A stretch of DNA of 64,000 nucleotides from Amphritea atlantica (GCA_024397875.1 CP073344.1:2719001-2783000); one strand, 5' to 3'. Counted from the first letter of the stretch, positions 9,328-17,786 are shown. The notes: a model not told the origin generated them from the sequence alone. Made by a program: numbers and translations.

Positions 9328-10050
9328 CTATGCCTTCACACACACATACACCGAATTGGTCGATTCACCGCCCTGAAAAGGGTTATAAAAAGAAACCACA
9401 TGGGAGTCGACTCGCGCAAACACTGTGCTCAGCAACGCTTCAAAACTGGCTTCCGGCAGGTTTTGTGACCACATGGCAAACACGCCACCGGGTTTTAATT
9501 GCTGCGCCATCAGCGTCAGGTTGTCGGTGGTATAAAAACTGGCATTGGCTGAATTAAGATACTCTGTTGGGGAGTGATCGATATCCAGCAGAATGGCATC
9601 AAATTGCTTAGCTTCGCTGTCCGGATCAAAGCTGCTGGCGGGATCAGTAGCCAGATCGAAGAAACTGCCCAACACATAGCGATTGCGAGAATCCGCATTG
9701 AGTATCTTACCCAGGGGCACCAACTCATCCCGGTGCCAGCCGATCACCGTCGCTATCGCATCCACCACCAGCAGCTCATCAATCCGCTCATCTTTTAACG
9801 CTGCCACGGCGGTGTAACCCAGCCCCAGCCCACCCACCACAACACTGAGGTTCTCGCCCTCTACGGCTGCTAACCCCAGAGTAGACAACGCCTCTTCTGC
9901 TTCGACAAACATACTCGACATCAGAAACTCATCGCCGAGTTTCACTTCGTAGATATCCCGGTCACCGAACGCGGGCATACGCCGTTTGCGCAGGGAGATC
10001 TGCCCTAAAGGGGAGTTCTGGCTATCGATCTCTTCAAATAATGGGGGCAT
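9328..10050 (-). CDS. spermidine-synthase-like / class I SAM-fold protein
   Basis: A 240-residue protein with a Rossmann methyltransferase fold similar to spermidine synthases. It has a glycine-rich loop, VVVGGLGLGYTA, at about residues 68-79, an acidic end of strand 2 (ELLVVDA), and DAILLDIDHSP near 152, where polyamine synthases have a catalytic aspartate. The N-terminal tetramerisation domain of true spermidine synthases is short here, and the C-terminal YNPFQGG segment is not typical. It could be a polyamine aminopropyltransferase relative or a methyltransferase. It stands alone between repeat-rich gaps. Confidence 0.7.
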   Translation of the reverse strand: MPPLFEEIDSQNSPLGQISLRKRRMPAFGDRDIYEVKLGDEFLMSSMFVEAEEALSTLGLAAVEGENLSVVVGGLGLGYTAVAALKDERIDELLVVDAIATVIGWHRDELVPLGKILNADSRNRYVLGSFFDLATDPASSFDPDSEAKQFDAILLDIDHSPTEYLNSANASFYTTDNLTLMAQQLKPGGVFAMWSQNLPEASFEALLSTVFARVDSHVVSFYNPFQGGESTNSVYVCVKA

Positions 10051-10400
10051 TGCGGGTCTGTCCTAAGGTGATATGAGGGGAGACATGATACTTGCTTAGC
10101 GATTTTTTGGAAAACAATGGCCGCTGTCTCAGAGTTCGCTGTCGTGAGTCTTTGAGGATCAAGAGCGGTTTAACCACAGAGGGAAGAAGAACTGGAACAG
10201 ATCTGTTTTTTATAACCAGATATTCCTGCCCTTTATTTCCCCTTGTCTCGCCCTCTATTCTTGATCTTTCCTCCGTGCGCTCGGAGCCCTCTGTGGTATA
10301 TTTTTTAAGGATTAACCACAGAGAACACGAAGGGCACAGAGAGAAGTGTTAGAACAGATTCATTTTTTAATGCATGAAATAAATCTGTTCCCTTTTCGAC
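10051..10400. repeat. gap with ACCACAGAG elements and a possible alaC terminator
   Basis: Family ends occur at 10171-10182, 10268-10294 and 10314-10342. Near the alaC end an inverted repeat GAACAGATT (10352-10360) / AATCTGTTC (10383-10391) with a 22-base AT-rich loop could act as the terminator for alaC on the minus strand. No gene seen. Confidence 0.5.
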
Positions 10401-11633
10401 TTAACGGCGTTTTTCCGGCATCTCGATCAGGCCATCCTTGCGGAACATCGCCTTGATACCGCGCACCGCCTGACGGATACGGTCCTGATTCTCGATCAGG
10501 GCAAAGCGCACGAAGCCATCACCGTAATCACCGAAACCAACGCCGGGAGAGACGCATACTTTGGCGTCGGAGAGCAGCTTCTTGGCGAACTCCAGCGAGC
10601 CCATCGCCTGGTAAGGTTCGGGAATTTTAGCCCAGATATACATCGACGCTTTGGGTACATCCACCATCCAGCCCGCCTCATGCAGCCCTTTCGCCAACGC
10701 GTTACGACGTTGCCGGTACTGCTCAGCAATATCCAGTACGCACTGCTGATCGCCTTCCAGCGCAGCAATAGCCGCGACCTGCAGCGGTGTGAAAGTGCCG
10801 TAATCGTGATAGCTTTTGATTCTGGCCAGCGCATGCACCAGCTCTTTGTTGCCAACCATGAAGCCGATACGCCAGCCTGCCATGTTGTAACTCTTGGACA
10901 GGGTGAAAAACTCAACCGCGACATCCTTGGCACCCGGCACCTGCATAATCGAGGGTGCCTTCCAGCCGTCATAAACGATATCAGCGTAGGCCAGATCGTG
11001 TACCACGATGATATCGTGCTGTTTGGCCAGTGCCACCACACGTTCGAAGAAATCCAGTTCTACGCACTGCGCGGTCGGATTGGATGGAAAGCCGAGAATA
11101 ATCATCTTCGGTTTCGGAATCGACTCCCGGATAGCGCGTTCCAGTTCAACAAAAAAGTCGACGCCGGGGATCAGCGGTATCGAGCGCACCTGGGCACCGG
11201 CAATCACCGCGCCGTAGATATGAATCGGGTAACTCGGATTAGGCACCAGTACGGTGTCACCATGATCCACCGTGGCCAGCATCAGGTGCGCCAGCCCCTC
11301 CTTGGAACCGATGGTGACAATCGCCTCATCCTCGGGATCGATCTCGACCTGATAGCGGTCCTGATACCAGCGGGAGATCGCCCGCCGAAGCCGCGGAATA
11401 CCGCGGGAGGTGGAGTAACCATGGGTGTCATCGCGCTGCGCGACGGTACAGAGCTTCTCGACGATATGCGCGGGCGTCGGCCCATCGGGATTGCCCATAC
11501 TGAAGTCGATGATATCTTCGCCACGACGACGCGCCGCCATCTTCAGCTCAGCGGTGATATTAAAAACGTACGGGGGTAAGCGATCGATACGGGAAAAATG
11601 ACGTACCGGTGATGTGCCAGAATTATCGGCCAT
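10401..11633 (-). CDS. alaC: alanine/glutamate-pyruvate type aminotransferase (AlaC-like)
   Basis: Fold-type I PLP aminotransferase of 410 residues, close to E. coli AlaC in length (412) and in its N-terminal pattern (RIDRLPPYVFNITAELK, residues 16-32). The PLP lysine is K247 within TLSKSYNMAGWRIGF, and the substrate-binding arginine lies in the GDGFVRFALIEN region near the end. It should transfer an amino group between glutamate and pyruvate or 2-oxobutyrate. An AGAGG site precedes the ATG. It is a single gene. In this genome context it could also supply or use alanine and glycine pools, but nothing in the sequence links it to the bhc genes. Confidence 0.88.
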   Translation of the reverse strand: MADNSGTSPVRHFSRIDRLPPYVFNITAELKMAARRRGEDIIDFSMGNPDGPTPAHIVEKLCTVAQRDDTHGYSTSRGIPRLRRAISRWYQDRYQVEIDPEDEAIVTIGSKEGLAHLMLATVDHGDTVLVPNPSYPIHIYGAVIAGAQVRSIPLIPGVDFFVELERAIRESIPKPKMIILGFPSNPTAQCVELDFFERVVALAKQHDIIVVHDLAYADIVYDGWKAPSIMQVPGAKDVAVEFFTLSKSYNMAGWRIGFMVGNKELVHALARIKSYHDYGTFTPLQVAAIAALEGDQQCVLDIAEQYRQRRNALAKGLHEAGWMVDVPKASMYIWAKIPEPYQAMGSLEFAKKLLSDAKVCVSPGVGFGDYGDGFVRFALIENQDRIRQAVRGIKAMFRKDGLIEMPEKRR

Positions 11634-12072
11634 AATAACCTCTATTTACGTAAGCGCCCGGAACCGTCCGAGCGACGCCAGCCATGTGTTCATGGCCGTA
11701 ACGAAATAATATCCCGATAAAACAGATCTGACCAGATGTGATGAATAATTAACGTCTGCAGATAACCAAGTGGCTGCTTAGCTTCATGGGCTCTTATTCA
11801 CCACAGAGGGCACAGAGAATAGAAAAAGCACGGAAGCTCAAGGGATGTGATCCCCCCTTAATTTATAATATTCTTCTGTGTATCAAACCTCTCAATTCAG
11901 CTTTTGTGTCATACAGACAACAACGCTACTCTTCTCTGAAACACTGTAAACCACTGATTTGTTTTATAAAAAATAAGCTGATGCTGCGGAACATATTTTG
12001 CAGCCAGCGATACAACGCTGAATTTTTTTAATGTAAGGCTTCGACACTATTTAACAGACTGGAGACTCCGCT
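11634..12072. other. intergenic region before the Nif11-domain genes
   Basis: A 439-base gap. One isolated ACCACAGAGGGCACAGAG repeat end is at 11800-11817. A GGAG ribosome site at 12061-12064 serves the first Nif11-domain gene. I see no other gene or clear promoter. Confidence 0.5.
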
Positions 12073-12291
12073 ATGTTAACTCAACAAATTGCCGCTTTTT
12101 CTAATCATGCCAAAGCAACACCCGAACTGGGCCGTAAACTAAAAAACTGTGAGCGGGTGAGAGATATGCTCGGCCTGGCACGTGATTTAGGTTTCATGTT
12201 TGATGAAGACAGTCTCTTTTCGCCGAACCAGCCTCAGTTTACTCATGACCAGCTGTCAAACCGGCTGGCTAAAGCTATTCTGCGGGGTTAA
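12073..12291 (+). CDS. Nif11-domain small protein, copy 1
   Basis: A 72-residue protein that looks like a bare Nif11 domain. An N-terminal helix starting with QQIAAFSNHAK is followed by a helix rich in KLKNCERVRDMLGLAR and by LGFMFDEDSL, the pattern shared by nitrogen-fixation Nif11 proteins and by leader peptides of some RiPP precursors. There is no Gly-Gly cleavage site, no Cys-rich core tail and no modification enzyme nearby, so a RiPP role is not supported. A second, more than 50% similar copy lies 282 bases downstream. Function unknown. Confidence 0.75.
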   Translation: MLTQQIAAFSNHAKATPELGRKLKNCERVRDMLGLARDLGFMFDEDSLFSPNQPQFTHDQLSNRLAKAILRG

Positions 12292-12572
12292 TAACCCGCA
12301 AACTTACCGACCTGGCGGCTTCGCGCTATAGCCTCGTTAACAGGGCCTGACGTTGTCACAAAGCAGCCAAACGCCGTTTGTTTGTCATATATCCAACAGT
12401 GCCAGGATTTTAAGAAACAACTTATCTTATTGATAAATAATATAAAAAAAGACAACAACTCTGTTTTACAACGGTATACATATTGCTGTATCTGGTAACC
12501 CTGAACATGTACCTGATACAACGACAGGGGCTTAGTTATTTCACACCATGACCTGACAAGAGGCCCAATACT

Positions 12573-12791
12573 ATGTCTGTAGAGCAAATTGCTGCGTTCT
12601 CTAACCAAGCAAAAGCTAACCCTGCGTTAGCTCAACAGCTGAAAGACTGCACTAAGATGAAAGAGATGTTTGCCCTGGCCCGTGAAAACGGTTTTAACTT
12701 TGATGAAGATAGCCTTTATCCGCCAAATGAAGCGCAATTCACAGAAGAGCAACTGTCTGAACGCCTGGCTAAAGCCTTGCTGCGCGTATAA
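12573..12791 (+). CDS. Nif11-domain small protein, copy 2
   Basis: A 72-residue paralogue of the preceding small protein. It shares the same frame of motifs (EQIAAFSNQAK, then KDCTKMKEMFALAR, then NGFNFDEDSLYPPNEAQF and EEQLSERLAKALLR) and the same length, so it arose by tandem duplication. It has an AGAGG-type site and is followed by a strong hairpin terminator, while the first copy has none visible. Both may be read from one message of about 750 bases. No GG motif or core peptide is present. Function unknown. Confidence 0.78.
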   Translation: MSVEQIAAFSNQAKANPALAQQLKDCTKMKEMFALARENGFNFDEDSLYPPNEAQFTEEQLSERLAKALLRV

Positions 12792-12814
12792 CGGGTTCTT
12801 CCCCCCGATACACT

Positions 12815-12848
12815 AAAGGGGTCATTCACTCATTGACCCCTTTAATTT
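12815..12848 (+). terminator. Rho-independent terminator after Nif11 pair
   Basis: A perfect 10-bp stem, AAAGGGGTCA (12815-12824) with TGACCCCTTT (12834-12843), a 9-base loop, then AATTT. Confidence 0.75.
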
Positions 12849-13015
12849 AGAGCTGTGTTTTTACACTGACCCCAACATCACAAACATCATTGACTAAACA
12901 TTACAGTCACTTGTCATGCATACCGTACCCCACCAAAGAAATGTACAATCAAACTGTTGACCCGTCTATAAGTCCAGGGTTCAAGATGCACATTCGGTCA
13001 AACAAAGAAGCTTAT

Positions 13016-13525
13016 ATGCTAACTGTCTCTCAAATCGCTAAACAGTTTGGTATTTCACGTACAACCATTTTGTACTACGAAAAAGAAGAACTGCTTATGC
13101 CTGCTTATCGTTCCGGGAACGGATACCGCTGGTATGGCGACAAGGAAATTAAACGCTTAGAGGCGATTACTTCCTATCGTTCATATGGTTTGTCAGTTTC
13201 AAGCATTCGCTCTTTGTTAGATCGAAAGGGAGAGTCTCAAACACAGATATTGAAGGATCACTTTAATAAACTTGAAAGAGAAATCCAAAACTTACGCGCA
13301 CAGCAGAAAGCTGTTGTCGTACTGCTTCAAGAACCTGGCCTGTTAGAGGAAAGTATTGTGAATAAAGAACGTTGGGTAGAGATCATGGTTGCCGCTGGAT
13401 TTACTGAAACTAATATGATCAAGTGGCACCAAAAATTTGAAGAGCTTGAGCCTGAGGAACACCAGAAATTCCTCAAGTCTCTTGGAATTTCAGATGAAGA
13501 GATCACTAAGATCAGAGCCTTATAA
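13016..13525 (+). CDS. MerR-family transcriptional regulator
   Basis: A winged-helix MerR regulator with HTH at residues 1-70 (VSQIAKQFGISRTTILYYEKEELLMPAYRS) and a coiled-coil dimerisation helix at about 75-105. The C-terminal domain of about 60 acidic residues (EELEPEEHQKFLKSLGISDEEI) has no cysteines to suggest metal sensing. I place the start at 13016 because the HTH begins directly there; an extension to 12890 is open but not MerR-like. It is the first gene of the low-GC block and has no obvious target operon. The effector is unknown. Confidence 0.8.
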   Translation: MLTVSQIAKQFGISRTTILYYEKEELLMPAYRSGNGYRWYGDKEIKRLEAITSYRSYGLSVSSIRSLLDRKGESQTQILKDHFNKLEREIQNLRAQQKAVVVLLQEPGLLEESIVNKERWVEIMVAAGFTETNMIKWHQKFEELEPEEHQKFLKSLGISDEEITKIRAL

Positions 13526-13611
13526 TATGAGATCAGCCTCAAGGATGAGGCTACTTTAATTGCGCTATGCTTTGCATGAGTATCAAGTCTTTCAGATGAT
13601 AGAGGTTTCTT

Positions 13612-13824
13612 TTGAGTACGACCCCGGACACGATTGATCCAAATGTATGCCCTCTATGTCAGCAAGCCAATCGATGTGGGAATATAGCTTCGTGTGGTTC
13701 TGATCCACATTGCTGGTGCAGTTCGCCTGAAATAACCTTTTCTGATGCCTTATTAAATCAAGTGCCTGAAGCGACAAGAGGGAAAGCGTGTATATGCAGA
13801 TCCTGTGCTTTAGCAAATAGTTAA
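13612..13824 (+). CDS. cysteine-rich CWC-family small protein
   Basis: A 70-residue protein of the cysteine-rich CWC family (PF14375 type). Cys pairs CPLC, RCG, SCG, HCWC and CICRSC are spread through the chain, with the name-giving CWC at about residues 34-36. They probably bind a metal, most likely zinc. It begins with TTG, 7-10 bases after AGAGG. The family is widespread in Proteobacteria and uncharacterised. Confidence 0.7.
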   Translation: MSTTPDTIDPNVCPLCQQANRCGNIASCGSDPHCWCSSPEITFSDALLNQVPEATRGKACICRSCALANS

Positions 13825-13876
13825 ATGTCTGTGCTGGTTTGGTCTAGACTCAACTTAACAACGAAATCAAAAGAAC

Positions 13877-13928
13877 CTCTAACCGTTGGCTGCCGTTTGT
13901 TCCTCACTATTTCAGCCAACCGTTATAG
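13877..13928. other. possible attC-like hairpin
   Basis: TCTAACCGTTGGCTG and CAGCCAACCGTTATAG form an imperfect stem of about 15 bp around a 20-base loop, with CTAAC and GTTAT at the outer ends as in integron attC sites. The outer boxes deviate from RYYYAAC/GTTRRRY, so this is weaker than the sites near 16.3, 17.0, 34.7 and 35.9 kb. Confidence 0.3.
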
Positions 13929-13945
13929 CGGCTGAGGAGTTGATC

Positions 13946-14209
13946 ATGCCTAGACATATACACAAACGAAAAGCGTCTGCTCACTCTAAATCTAAAGCTG
14001 CAAAAAGTGCCAGTCCATCCGTGCTGAAAACTTCAAACCCTAAAGTAGGGATTTTACTGGGTGTGTTCTTTGTTGCTTTAGGTGTCTATATTCTGGTGTT
14101 TGAATCTCACGGTAATGGAATGTCCGGCTTTGCAATGCTTTCCATTATTGTGGGGGTTGTGACAGTCATCATTGCACGTTTTTCTGTGCCTAAGAAAAAG
14201 ACAGAATAG
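13946..14209 (+). CDS. small two-helix membrane protein, unknown function
   Basis: An 87-residue protein. The basic N-terminus of about 30 residues (rich in His, Lys and Ser) is followed by two hydrophobic segments (VGILLGVFFVALGVYILVF and FAMLSIIVGVVTVIIARF) and a short KKK tail. The ATG at 13946 follows a GAGGAG site by 8 bases and is preferred to the longer frame from 13886, which would run through the hairpin upstream. I do not recognise the family. Confidence 0.6.
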   Translation: MPRHIHKRKASAHSKSKAAKSASPSVLKTSNPKVGILLGVFFVALGVYILVFESHGNGMSGFAMLSIIVGVVTVIIARFSVPKKKTE

Positions 14210-14316
14210 CGTTGGCTGTAACGCTCTTATTTGAAGTGATGTTTTTTTTCCGCTCTCCCCTTCAATTTGGAGCTGAGTTGTTACACTCATCGCAAATATC
14301 TCTGGCCCCACATAGC

Positions 14317-15036
14317 TCAGTAAATTCCAGGCATTAACCGATAGCGCACACGTTGTGCATAGTCTCGATAGCCCGGTAACTCTTTCTGTAAAGTCTGATC
14401 TTCCAGGACTGTTCTGACCACCGAAATGATGGTTGCCACTACCGCAGGTATCAGTGTCCATAGCGAGCCCAACGCAAGCGCAATACCAAACAGTGGAAGA
14501 ATATTTCCGGCATAACCCGGATGCCGAACAAATCGGTACGGGCCGGTATCACACACCACGTGCCCTCGTTCCGTCTGAATACGTACCACGCTAGAGAAAA
14601 AACGGTTCTCTACCACTGCCCATGCAGCGAAGGCATAGCCGAACGTGATCAATATGAATCCAGTGACACTTAACCATAACGGAAATTCGGGTGACCCGTG
14701 ATAGCGATGGTCCAGCCCTGCCACCATAACCATAGGGTAACTGATACTCACCGCCATCAGTGGAGCAAGCACTTTATCCCAAGCCTTTGCTTTTTGAATA
14801 TTTTCAATATTTTGTCGTTCAGCCGTCAATCCGGGGTGTCGCTGTTCCGCCCATATACGTCCCCCAATACCGGCGGATAAGATCAACACCGAATAGACCC
14901 ACGCCTGCCACCAACTGAGATCCCACGCACATATCAATAAAATCAGTGGGATAAGGAGATACGCCAAAACTAATCTTAGCCACTGGCGAGAGGATACTTT
15001 TTTAACGACGGGCTCACTTTCCGATTTTGTTGACAT
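14317..15036 (-). CDS. isoprenylcysteine methyltransferase-family membrane protein
   Basis: An integral membrane methyltransferase-like protein of 239 residues with about five hydrophobic segments. The C-terminal half has the ICMT/PEMT signature: GPYRFVRHPGYAG near residue 165 and EDQTLQKELPGYRDYAQRVRYRLMPG at the end. The start ATG at 15034-15036 follows GGGGAG. A second copy of the 5' part of this gene, with its upstream region, lies at 16570-17016. It is flanked upstream by an attC-like site and the ACR3 gene, consistent with a mobile cassette. Substrate unknown. Confidence 0.8.
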   Translation of the reverse strand: MSTKSESEPVVKKVSSRQWLRLVLAYLLIPLILLICAWDLSWWQAWVYSVLILSAGIGGRIWAEQRHPGLTAERQNIENIQKAKAWDKVLAPLMAVSISYPMVMVAGLDHRYHGSPEFPLWLSVTGFILITFGYAFAAWAVVENRFFSSVVRIQTERGHVVCDTGPYRFVRHPGYAGNILPLFGIALALGSLWTLIPAVVATIISVVRTVLEDQTLQKELPGYRDYAQRVRYRLMPGIY

Positions 15037-15081
15037 GTCACTCCCCAAAATAAAACGGATATGAGTGTGTCCTAACGCCCG
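14638..15081. repeat. direct repeat copy A (methyltransferase 5' part)
   Basis: About 445 bases nearly identical to 16570-17016. Similarity stops on the right exactly at the CCTAACGCCCG attC-like core, and on the left inside the gene at CCGAACGTGATCAAT. Copy A belongs to the complete gene. Confidence 0.85.
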
Positions 15082-15107
15082 CATTTGCGTGTTGATTAGG
15101 CGCGCAG
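15070..15107 (-). other. attC-like site between acr3 and the methyltransferase gene
   Basis: On the minus strand GCCTAATC..GCGTTAGGAC encloses a short GCAAATGC core. It lies between the acr3 stop and the methyltransferase start, where an integron attC would be expected. It is short and one box deviates from the consensus. Confidence 0.4.
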
Positions 15108-15135
15108 CGGAAACTAGTTCAACAGCATGCAATTG

Positions 15136-16224
15136 CTAGGTTTGTTCCGATAATTTACTTTCAAATAAATAGGATGTCTTTTTACATAAAGAGACCAGCA
15201 TTAACATTAAGGGCACTTCAATCAAAACACCTACAACCGTTGCCAACGCTGCCCCAGAGGATAGCCCGAATAGAATGACGGCTGTAGCAATAGCCACCTC
15301 AAAGTGATTAGATGCACCAATTAGCGATACTGGTGCAGCATCCTGGTATGAGAGCTTACACAACCTGGAAAAAACAAAATACCCCAAAGCAAAGATGAAT
15401 ACTGTCTGTATCAATAATGGAACTGCTATCCATAGAATGGTTAATGGGTTTGAAACAATCACCTCACCTTTGAATGAAAACAGGAGAACCAGGGTAATTA
15501 ACAAAGCCGAGATACTCACGGGCGTCAACCAATGTAGAAACCTTTCCTTAAACCAAACAATACCTTTGTGCTTTATAATCAGCTTTCTTGAGAAATATCC
15601 TGCAATCAGAGGAAGTGCTACATAAATAGAAACAGAAAGCACCATAGTTTGCCAGGGAACAGGCATAGAATTGACGTTTAATAACAGACCACCTAATGGC
15701 CCATAGAGAAATAGCATCATTAATGAGTTTATTGCCACCATTACCAGAGTCAGCCCATCATTACCTTTTGCCAGATGGCCCCACATCAACACCATCGCAG
15801 TACAGGGAGCAATACCCAGTAAAATAGTACCTGCGATATAGCTTCGCCAAAGTTCGACCTCCTCACCATTTGCCAAGACCTCTGTACCTGGCAAGAAGTC
15901 TTTAAATAGATAACCTAAAAACAAGTATGATATAGCAAACATGCTAAAAGGTTTAATTGCCCAGTTTATAAAGAGCGTTAAAAACACAGGCTTGGGTGTT
16001 TTTGCAGATTTAAGCACATGGGCAAAATCAATTTTGACCATAATGGGATACATCATAAAAAACAGGCATACAGCAATAGGTATTGATACTTGGTAAATTG
16101 AAAAGTCATTCAATGTCGTCGCCACACCCGGTGCGACTTTTCCGAGCGCAATGCCTAAAGTAATACAAACAAGAACCCAAATAGTTAAATAGCGCTCAAA
16201 AATTGATAGCTTTTTTTCTTTCAT
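15136..16224 (-). CDS. acr3: ACR3-family arsenite efflux transporter
   Basis: An inner-membrane arsenite exporter of the ACR3 family with 362 residues and about ten membrane segments. It shows the conserved region [19 protein letters not shown] near residue 138 with the essential cysteine, and [17 protein letters not shown] near residue 312. No arsR or arsC accompanies it, so it stands alone in a cassette-like unit bounded by attC-like sites at 15070-15107 and 16261-16317. Low GC relative to the flanks suggests horizontal transfer. Confidence 0.9.
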   Translation of the reverse strand: MKEKKLSIFERYLTIWVLVCITLGIALGKVAPGVATTLNDFSIYQVSIPIAVCLFFMMYPIMVKIDFAHVLKSAKTPKPVFLTLFINWAIKPFSMFAISYLFLGYLFKDFLPGTEVLANGEEVELWRSYIAGTILLGIAPCTAMVLMWGHLAKGNDGLTLVMVAINSLMMLFLYGPLGGLLLNVNSMPVPWQTMVLSVSIYVALPLIAGYFSRKLIIKHKGIVWFKERFLHWLTPVSISALLITLVLLFSFKGEVIVSNPLTILWIAVPLLIQTVFIFALGYFVFSRLCKLSYQDAAPVSLIGASNHFEVAIATAVILFGLSSGAALATVVGVLIEVPLMLMLVSLCKKTSYLFESKLSEQT

Positions 16225-16260
16225 ATCGGTTAACCCTGCCTCCGAACTATATTTTCACGA

Positions 16261-16317
16261 GCCTAACGCCTAAATCGGGTGCGCAATAGCGCGTTATCTG
16301 GGTTTCTTTGTTAGGGC
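16261..16317 (-). other. attC-like recombination site upstream of acr3
   Basis: GCCTAAC (16261-16267) and GTTAGGGC (16310-16317) are outer inverted boxes around a GCGC-AATA-GCGC inner hairpin. Read on the minus strand the right box is GTTAGGC, an exact GTTRRRY match. The acr3 start follows 37 bases later, as in an integron cassette. Confidence 0.5.
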
Positions 16318-16479
16318 CTCAAAACTAAAACATTTCACTCTGACACCTTCCCTTTCTTCAGAACCCCATAATACTATAGCCTCAAAGGGAGCAACAATGT
16401 GGACCTCATCGCCGGGGTACCACCAAACAGCTATCGGCGGCGGAAAAATGTAAATAGGTATAATTCCCCTAAATTCCAT
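16294..16479 (-). CDS. small cassette ORF, unknown
   Basis: A 61-residue frame (starts MEFRGIIPIYIF, contains AVWWYPGDEVHIVAPFEAIVLWG) that ends inside the attC-like site, a placement typical of integron cassette genes. No clear ribosome site is present, and it could be a remnant. I recognise no family. Confidence 0.35.
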   Translation of the reverse strand: MEFRGIIPIYIFPPPIAVWWYPGDEVHIVAPFEAIVLWGSEEREGVRVKCFSFEALTKKPR

Positions 16480-16567
16480 CTGCTTAATTGTTTTTCTTGA
16501 GAAAAACTAAAGACCTATCCTTTATCGACATTCAGAAAATATATTTTTACTCTGACCCCAAAAATAC

Positions 16568-16981
16568 CTAACCGAACGTGATCAATGTAAATCCAATGAC
16601 ACTTAACCATAGCGGAAATTCGGGTGACCCGTTATAGCGATGGTCCAACCCTGACACCATAACCATAGGGTAACTGATACTCACCGCCATCAGCGGAGCA
16701 AGCACTTTATCCCAAGCCTTTGCTTTTTGAATATTTTCAATATTTTTTCGTTCAGCCGTCAATCCGGGGGGGCGCTGTTCCGCCCATATACGTCCCCCAA
16801 TACCGGCGGATAAGATCAGCACCGAATAGACCCACGCCTGCCGCCAACTGAGATCCCACGCACATATCAATAACATCAGCGGGATAAGAAGATACGCCAA
16901 AACTAACCTTAGCCACTGGCGAGGGGATACTTTTTTTACTACGGGCTCACTTTCCGATTTTGTTGACATGTCACTCCCCAA
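16568..16981 (-). pseudogene. truncated duplicate of the methyltransferase gene
   Basis: The first about 130 residues repeat the intact gene at 14317-15036 with a few substitutions (MSTKSESEPVVKKVSPRQW start at 16970), then stop soon after the break point near 16570. The whole C-terminal catalytic half (GPYRFVRHPG region) is missing, so it is very likely non-functional. The left junction is followed by a TTTTTGGGGTCAGAGTAAAAA phrase on the minus strand, common at sites of REP-associated transposase activity. Confidence 0.8.
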
Positions 16982-17016
16982 AATAAAACGGATATGAGTG
17001 TGTGCCTAACGCCCGT
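16570..17016. repeat. direct repeat copy B (truncated methyltransferase)
   Basis: Partner of 14638-15081. The right end of similarity coincides with the attC-like core CCTAACGCCCG at 17006-17016. Confidence 0.85.
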
Positions 17017-17072
17017 AACACTTGACTGAAAAAGCGTAGCTTTTTTAGGTCAAGTGCTTATGATTGTTAATA
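17004..17072 (-). other. attC-like recombination site after the DUF2971 gene
   Basis: GCCTAAC (17004-17010) opposes GTTAA (17066-17070), around a long imperfect hairpin: CACTTGAC (17019-17026) with GTCAAGTG (17049-17056), plus an inner AAAAAGC/GCTTTTTT pair. The DUF2971 stop codon lies inside the outer box, as is usual for cassette genes. On the minus strand the right box is GTTAGGC, fitting GTTRRRY. Confidence 0.55.
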
Positions 17073-17786
17073 ATCTTTCCACCCTCTATGCATTCCTACG
17101 AAGTCCCTTTGCATCATATTTATTGATGCACATTGGATACATTCTTTAGGGTTAGAAGTGCTTACAACCATCGTCTTTTTTGCACCGATTGTAAACTCGG
17201 CACTCTTAAAAACTCCAATTTCACTCATTTTGCGAACTTTAAGGTTAGGTTTGCAAAGTGTTAGAATATGCATCAGCATTTCTACCGACTCTTCATTCGA
17301 TCTTGGACCAAATGTTATAGACTTTATATTAACTGGTAGAAATCTATCTTTTAGTTGAATGCAGCGATATTCAGCTTCATATTTCCAAGGCTTATCTTTA
17401 TATTTCAGTATCTCGAACGCTTTAGATATATTTATATCCTTTCCATTAAGAACTGGCTTCTTCAAATAAGAAATCTTGTGATATTCTTGCCCATCCAACA
17501 AATCAAATTCAACCAAGCAACCTTTGCCACCGTCTGCATAATGAGACCACATTAGAGAATTTTTTGGGTCTTTTGTAAAACAAACAATTCTCAGGTCACT
17601 AATAATTTCTTCCCACTCTTTCTCCCTATTCTTGGGAACAGTATTGTCAACCTTGATTACCCCTTCCATGGGATCATTTAGTTCATTATATTTAGCCGCA
17701 TAAAGCCTTTCTTTTAATATCATATCCAGCAAAAACTCAAAGTTCTGAAAAGATTTATATTTATAGAAGGTCGGTTTCTCATTCAT
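17067..17786 (-). CDS. DUF2971 family protein
   Basis: A 239-residue soluble protein of the DUF2971 family. The N-terminal FYKYKSFQNFEFLLDMILKE, RLYAAKYNELNDPMEG near residue 35, and the central FTKDPKNSLMWSHYADGGKGCLVEF (residues about 70-95) are the family landmarks. Such proteins are common in defence islands and integron cassettes, but their function is not established. It is AT-rich and followed by an attC-like site. Confidence 0.8.
   Translation of the reverse strand: MNEKPTFYKYKSFQNFEFLLDMILKERLYAAKYNELNDPMEGVIKVDNTVPKNREKEWEEIISDLRIVCFTKDPKNSLMWSHYADGGKGCLVEFDLLDGQEYHKISYLKKPVLNGKDINISKAFEILKYKDKPWKYEAEYRCIQLKDRFLPVNIKSITFGPRSNEESVEMLMHILTLCKPNLKVRKMSEIGVFKSAEFTIGAKKTMVVSTSNPKECIQCASINMMQRDFVGMHRGWKDY

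Noticed and set aside
10092..10352. 86-codon frame between the spermidine-synthase-like gene and alaC
   Set aside because: Runs through three repeat ends; composition is that of the repeat.
11786..12031. 81-codon frame before the first Nif11 gene
   Set aside because: Begins inside a dispersed repeat end and has no ribosome site.
12288..12608. 106-codon minus-strand frame between the Nif11 genes
   Set aside because: Overlaps both flanking genes and their ribosome site, with no recognisable features.
12073..12791. RiPP precursor peptides
   Set aside because: Nif11-like leader but no GG site, core region or maturation enzyme in the neighbourhood.
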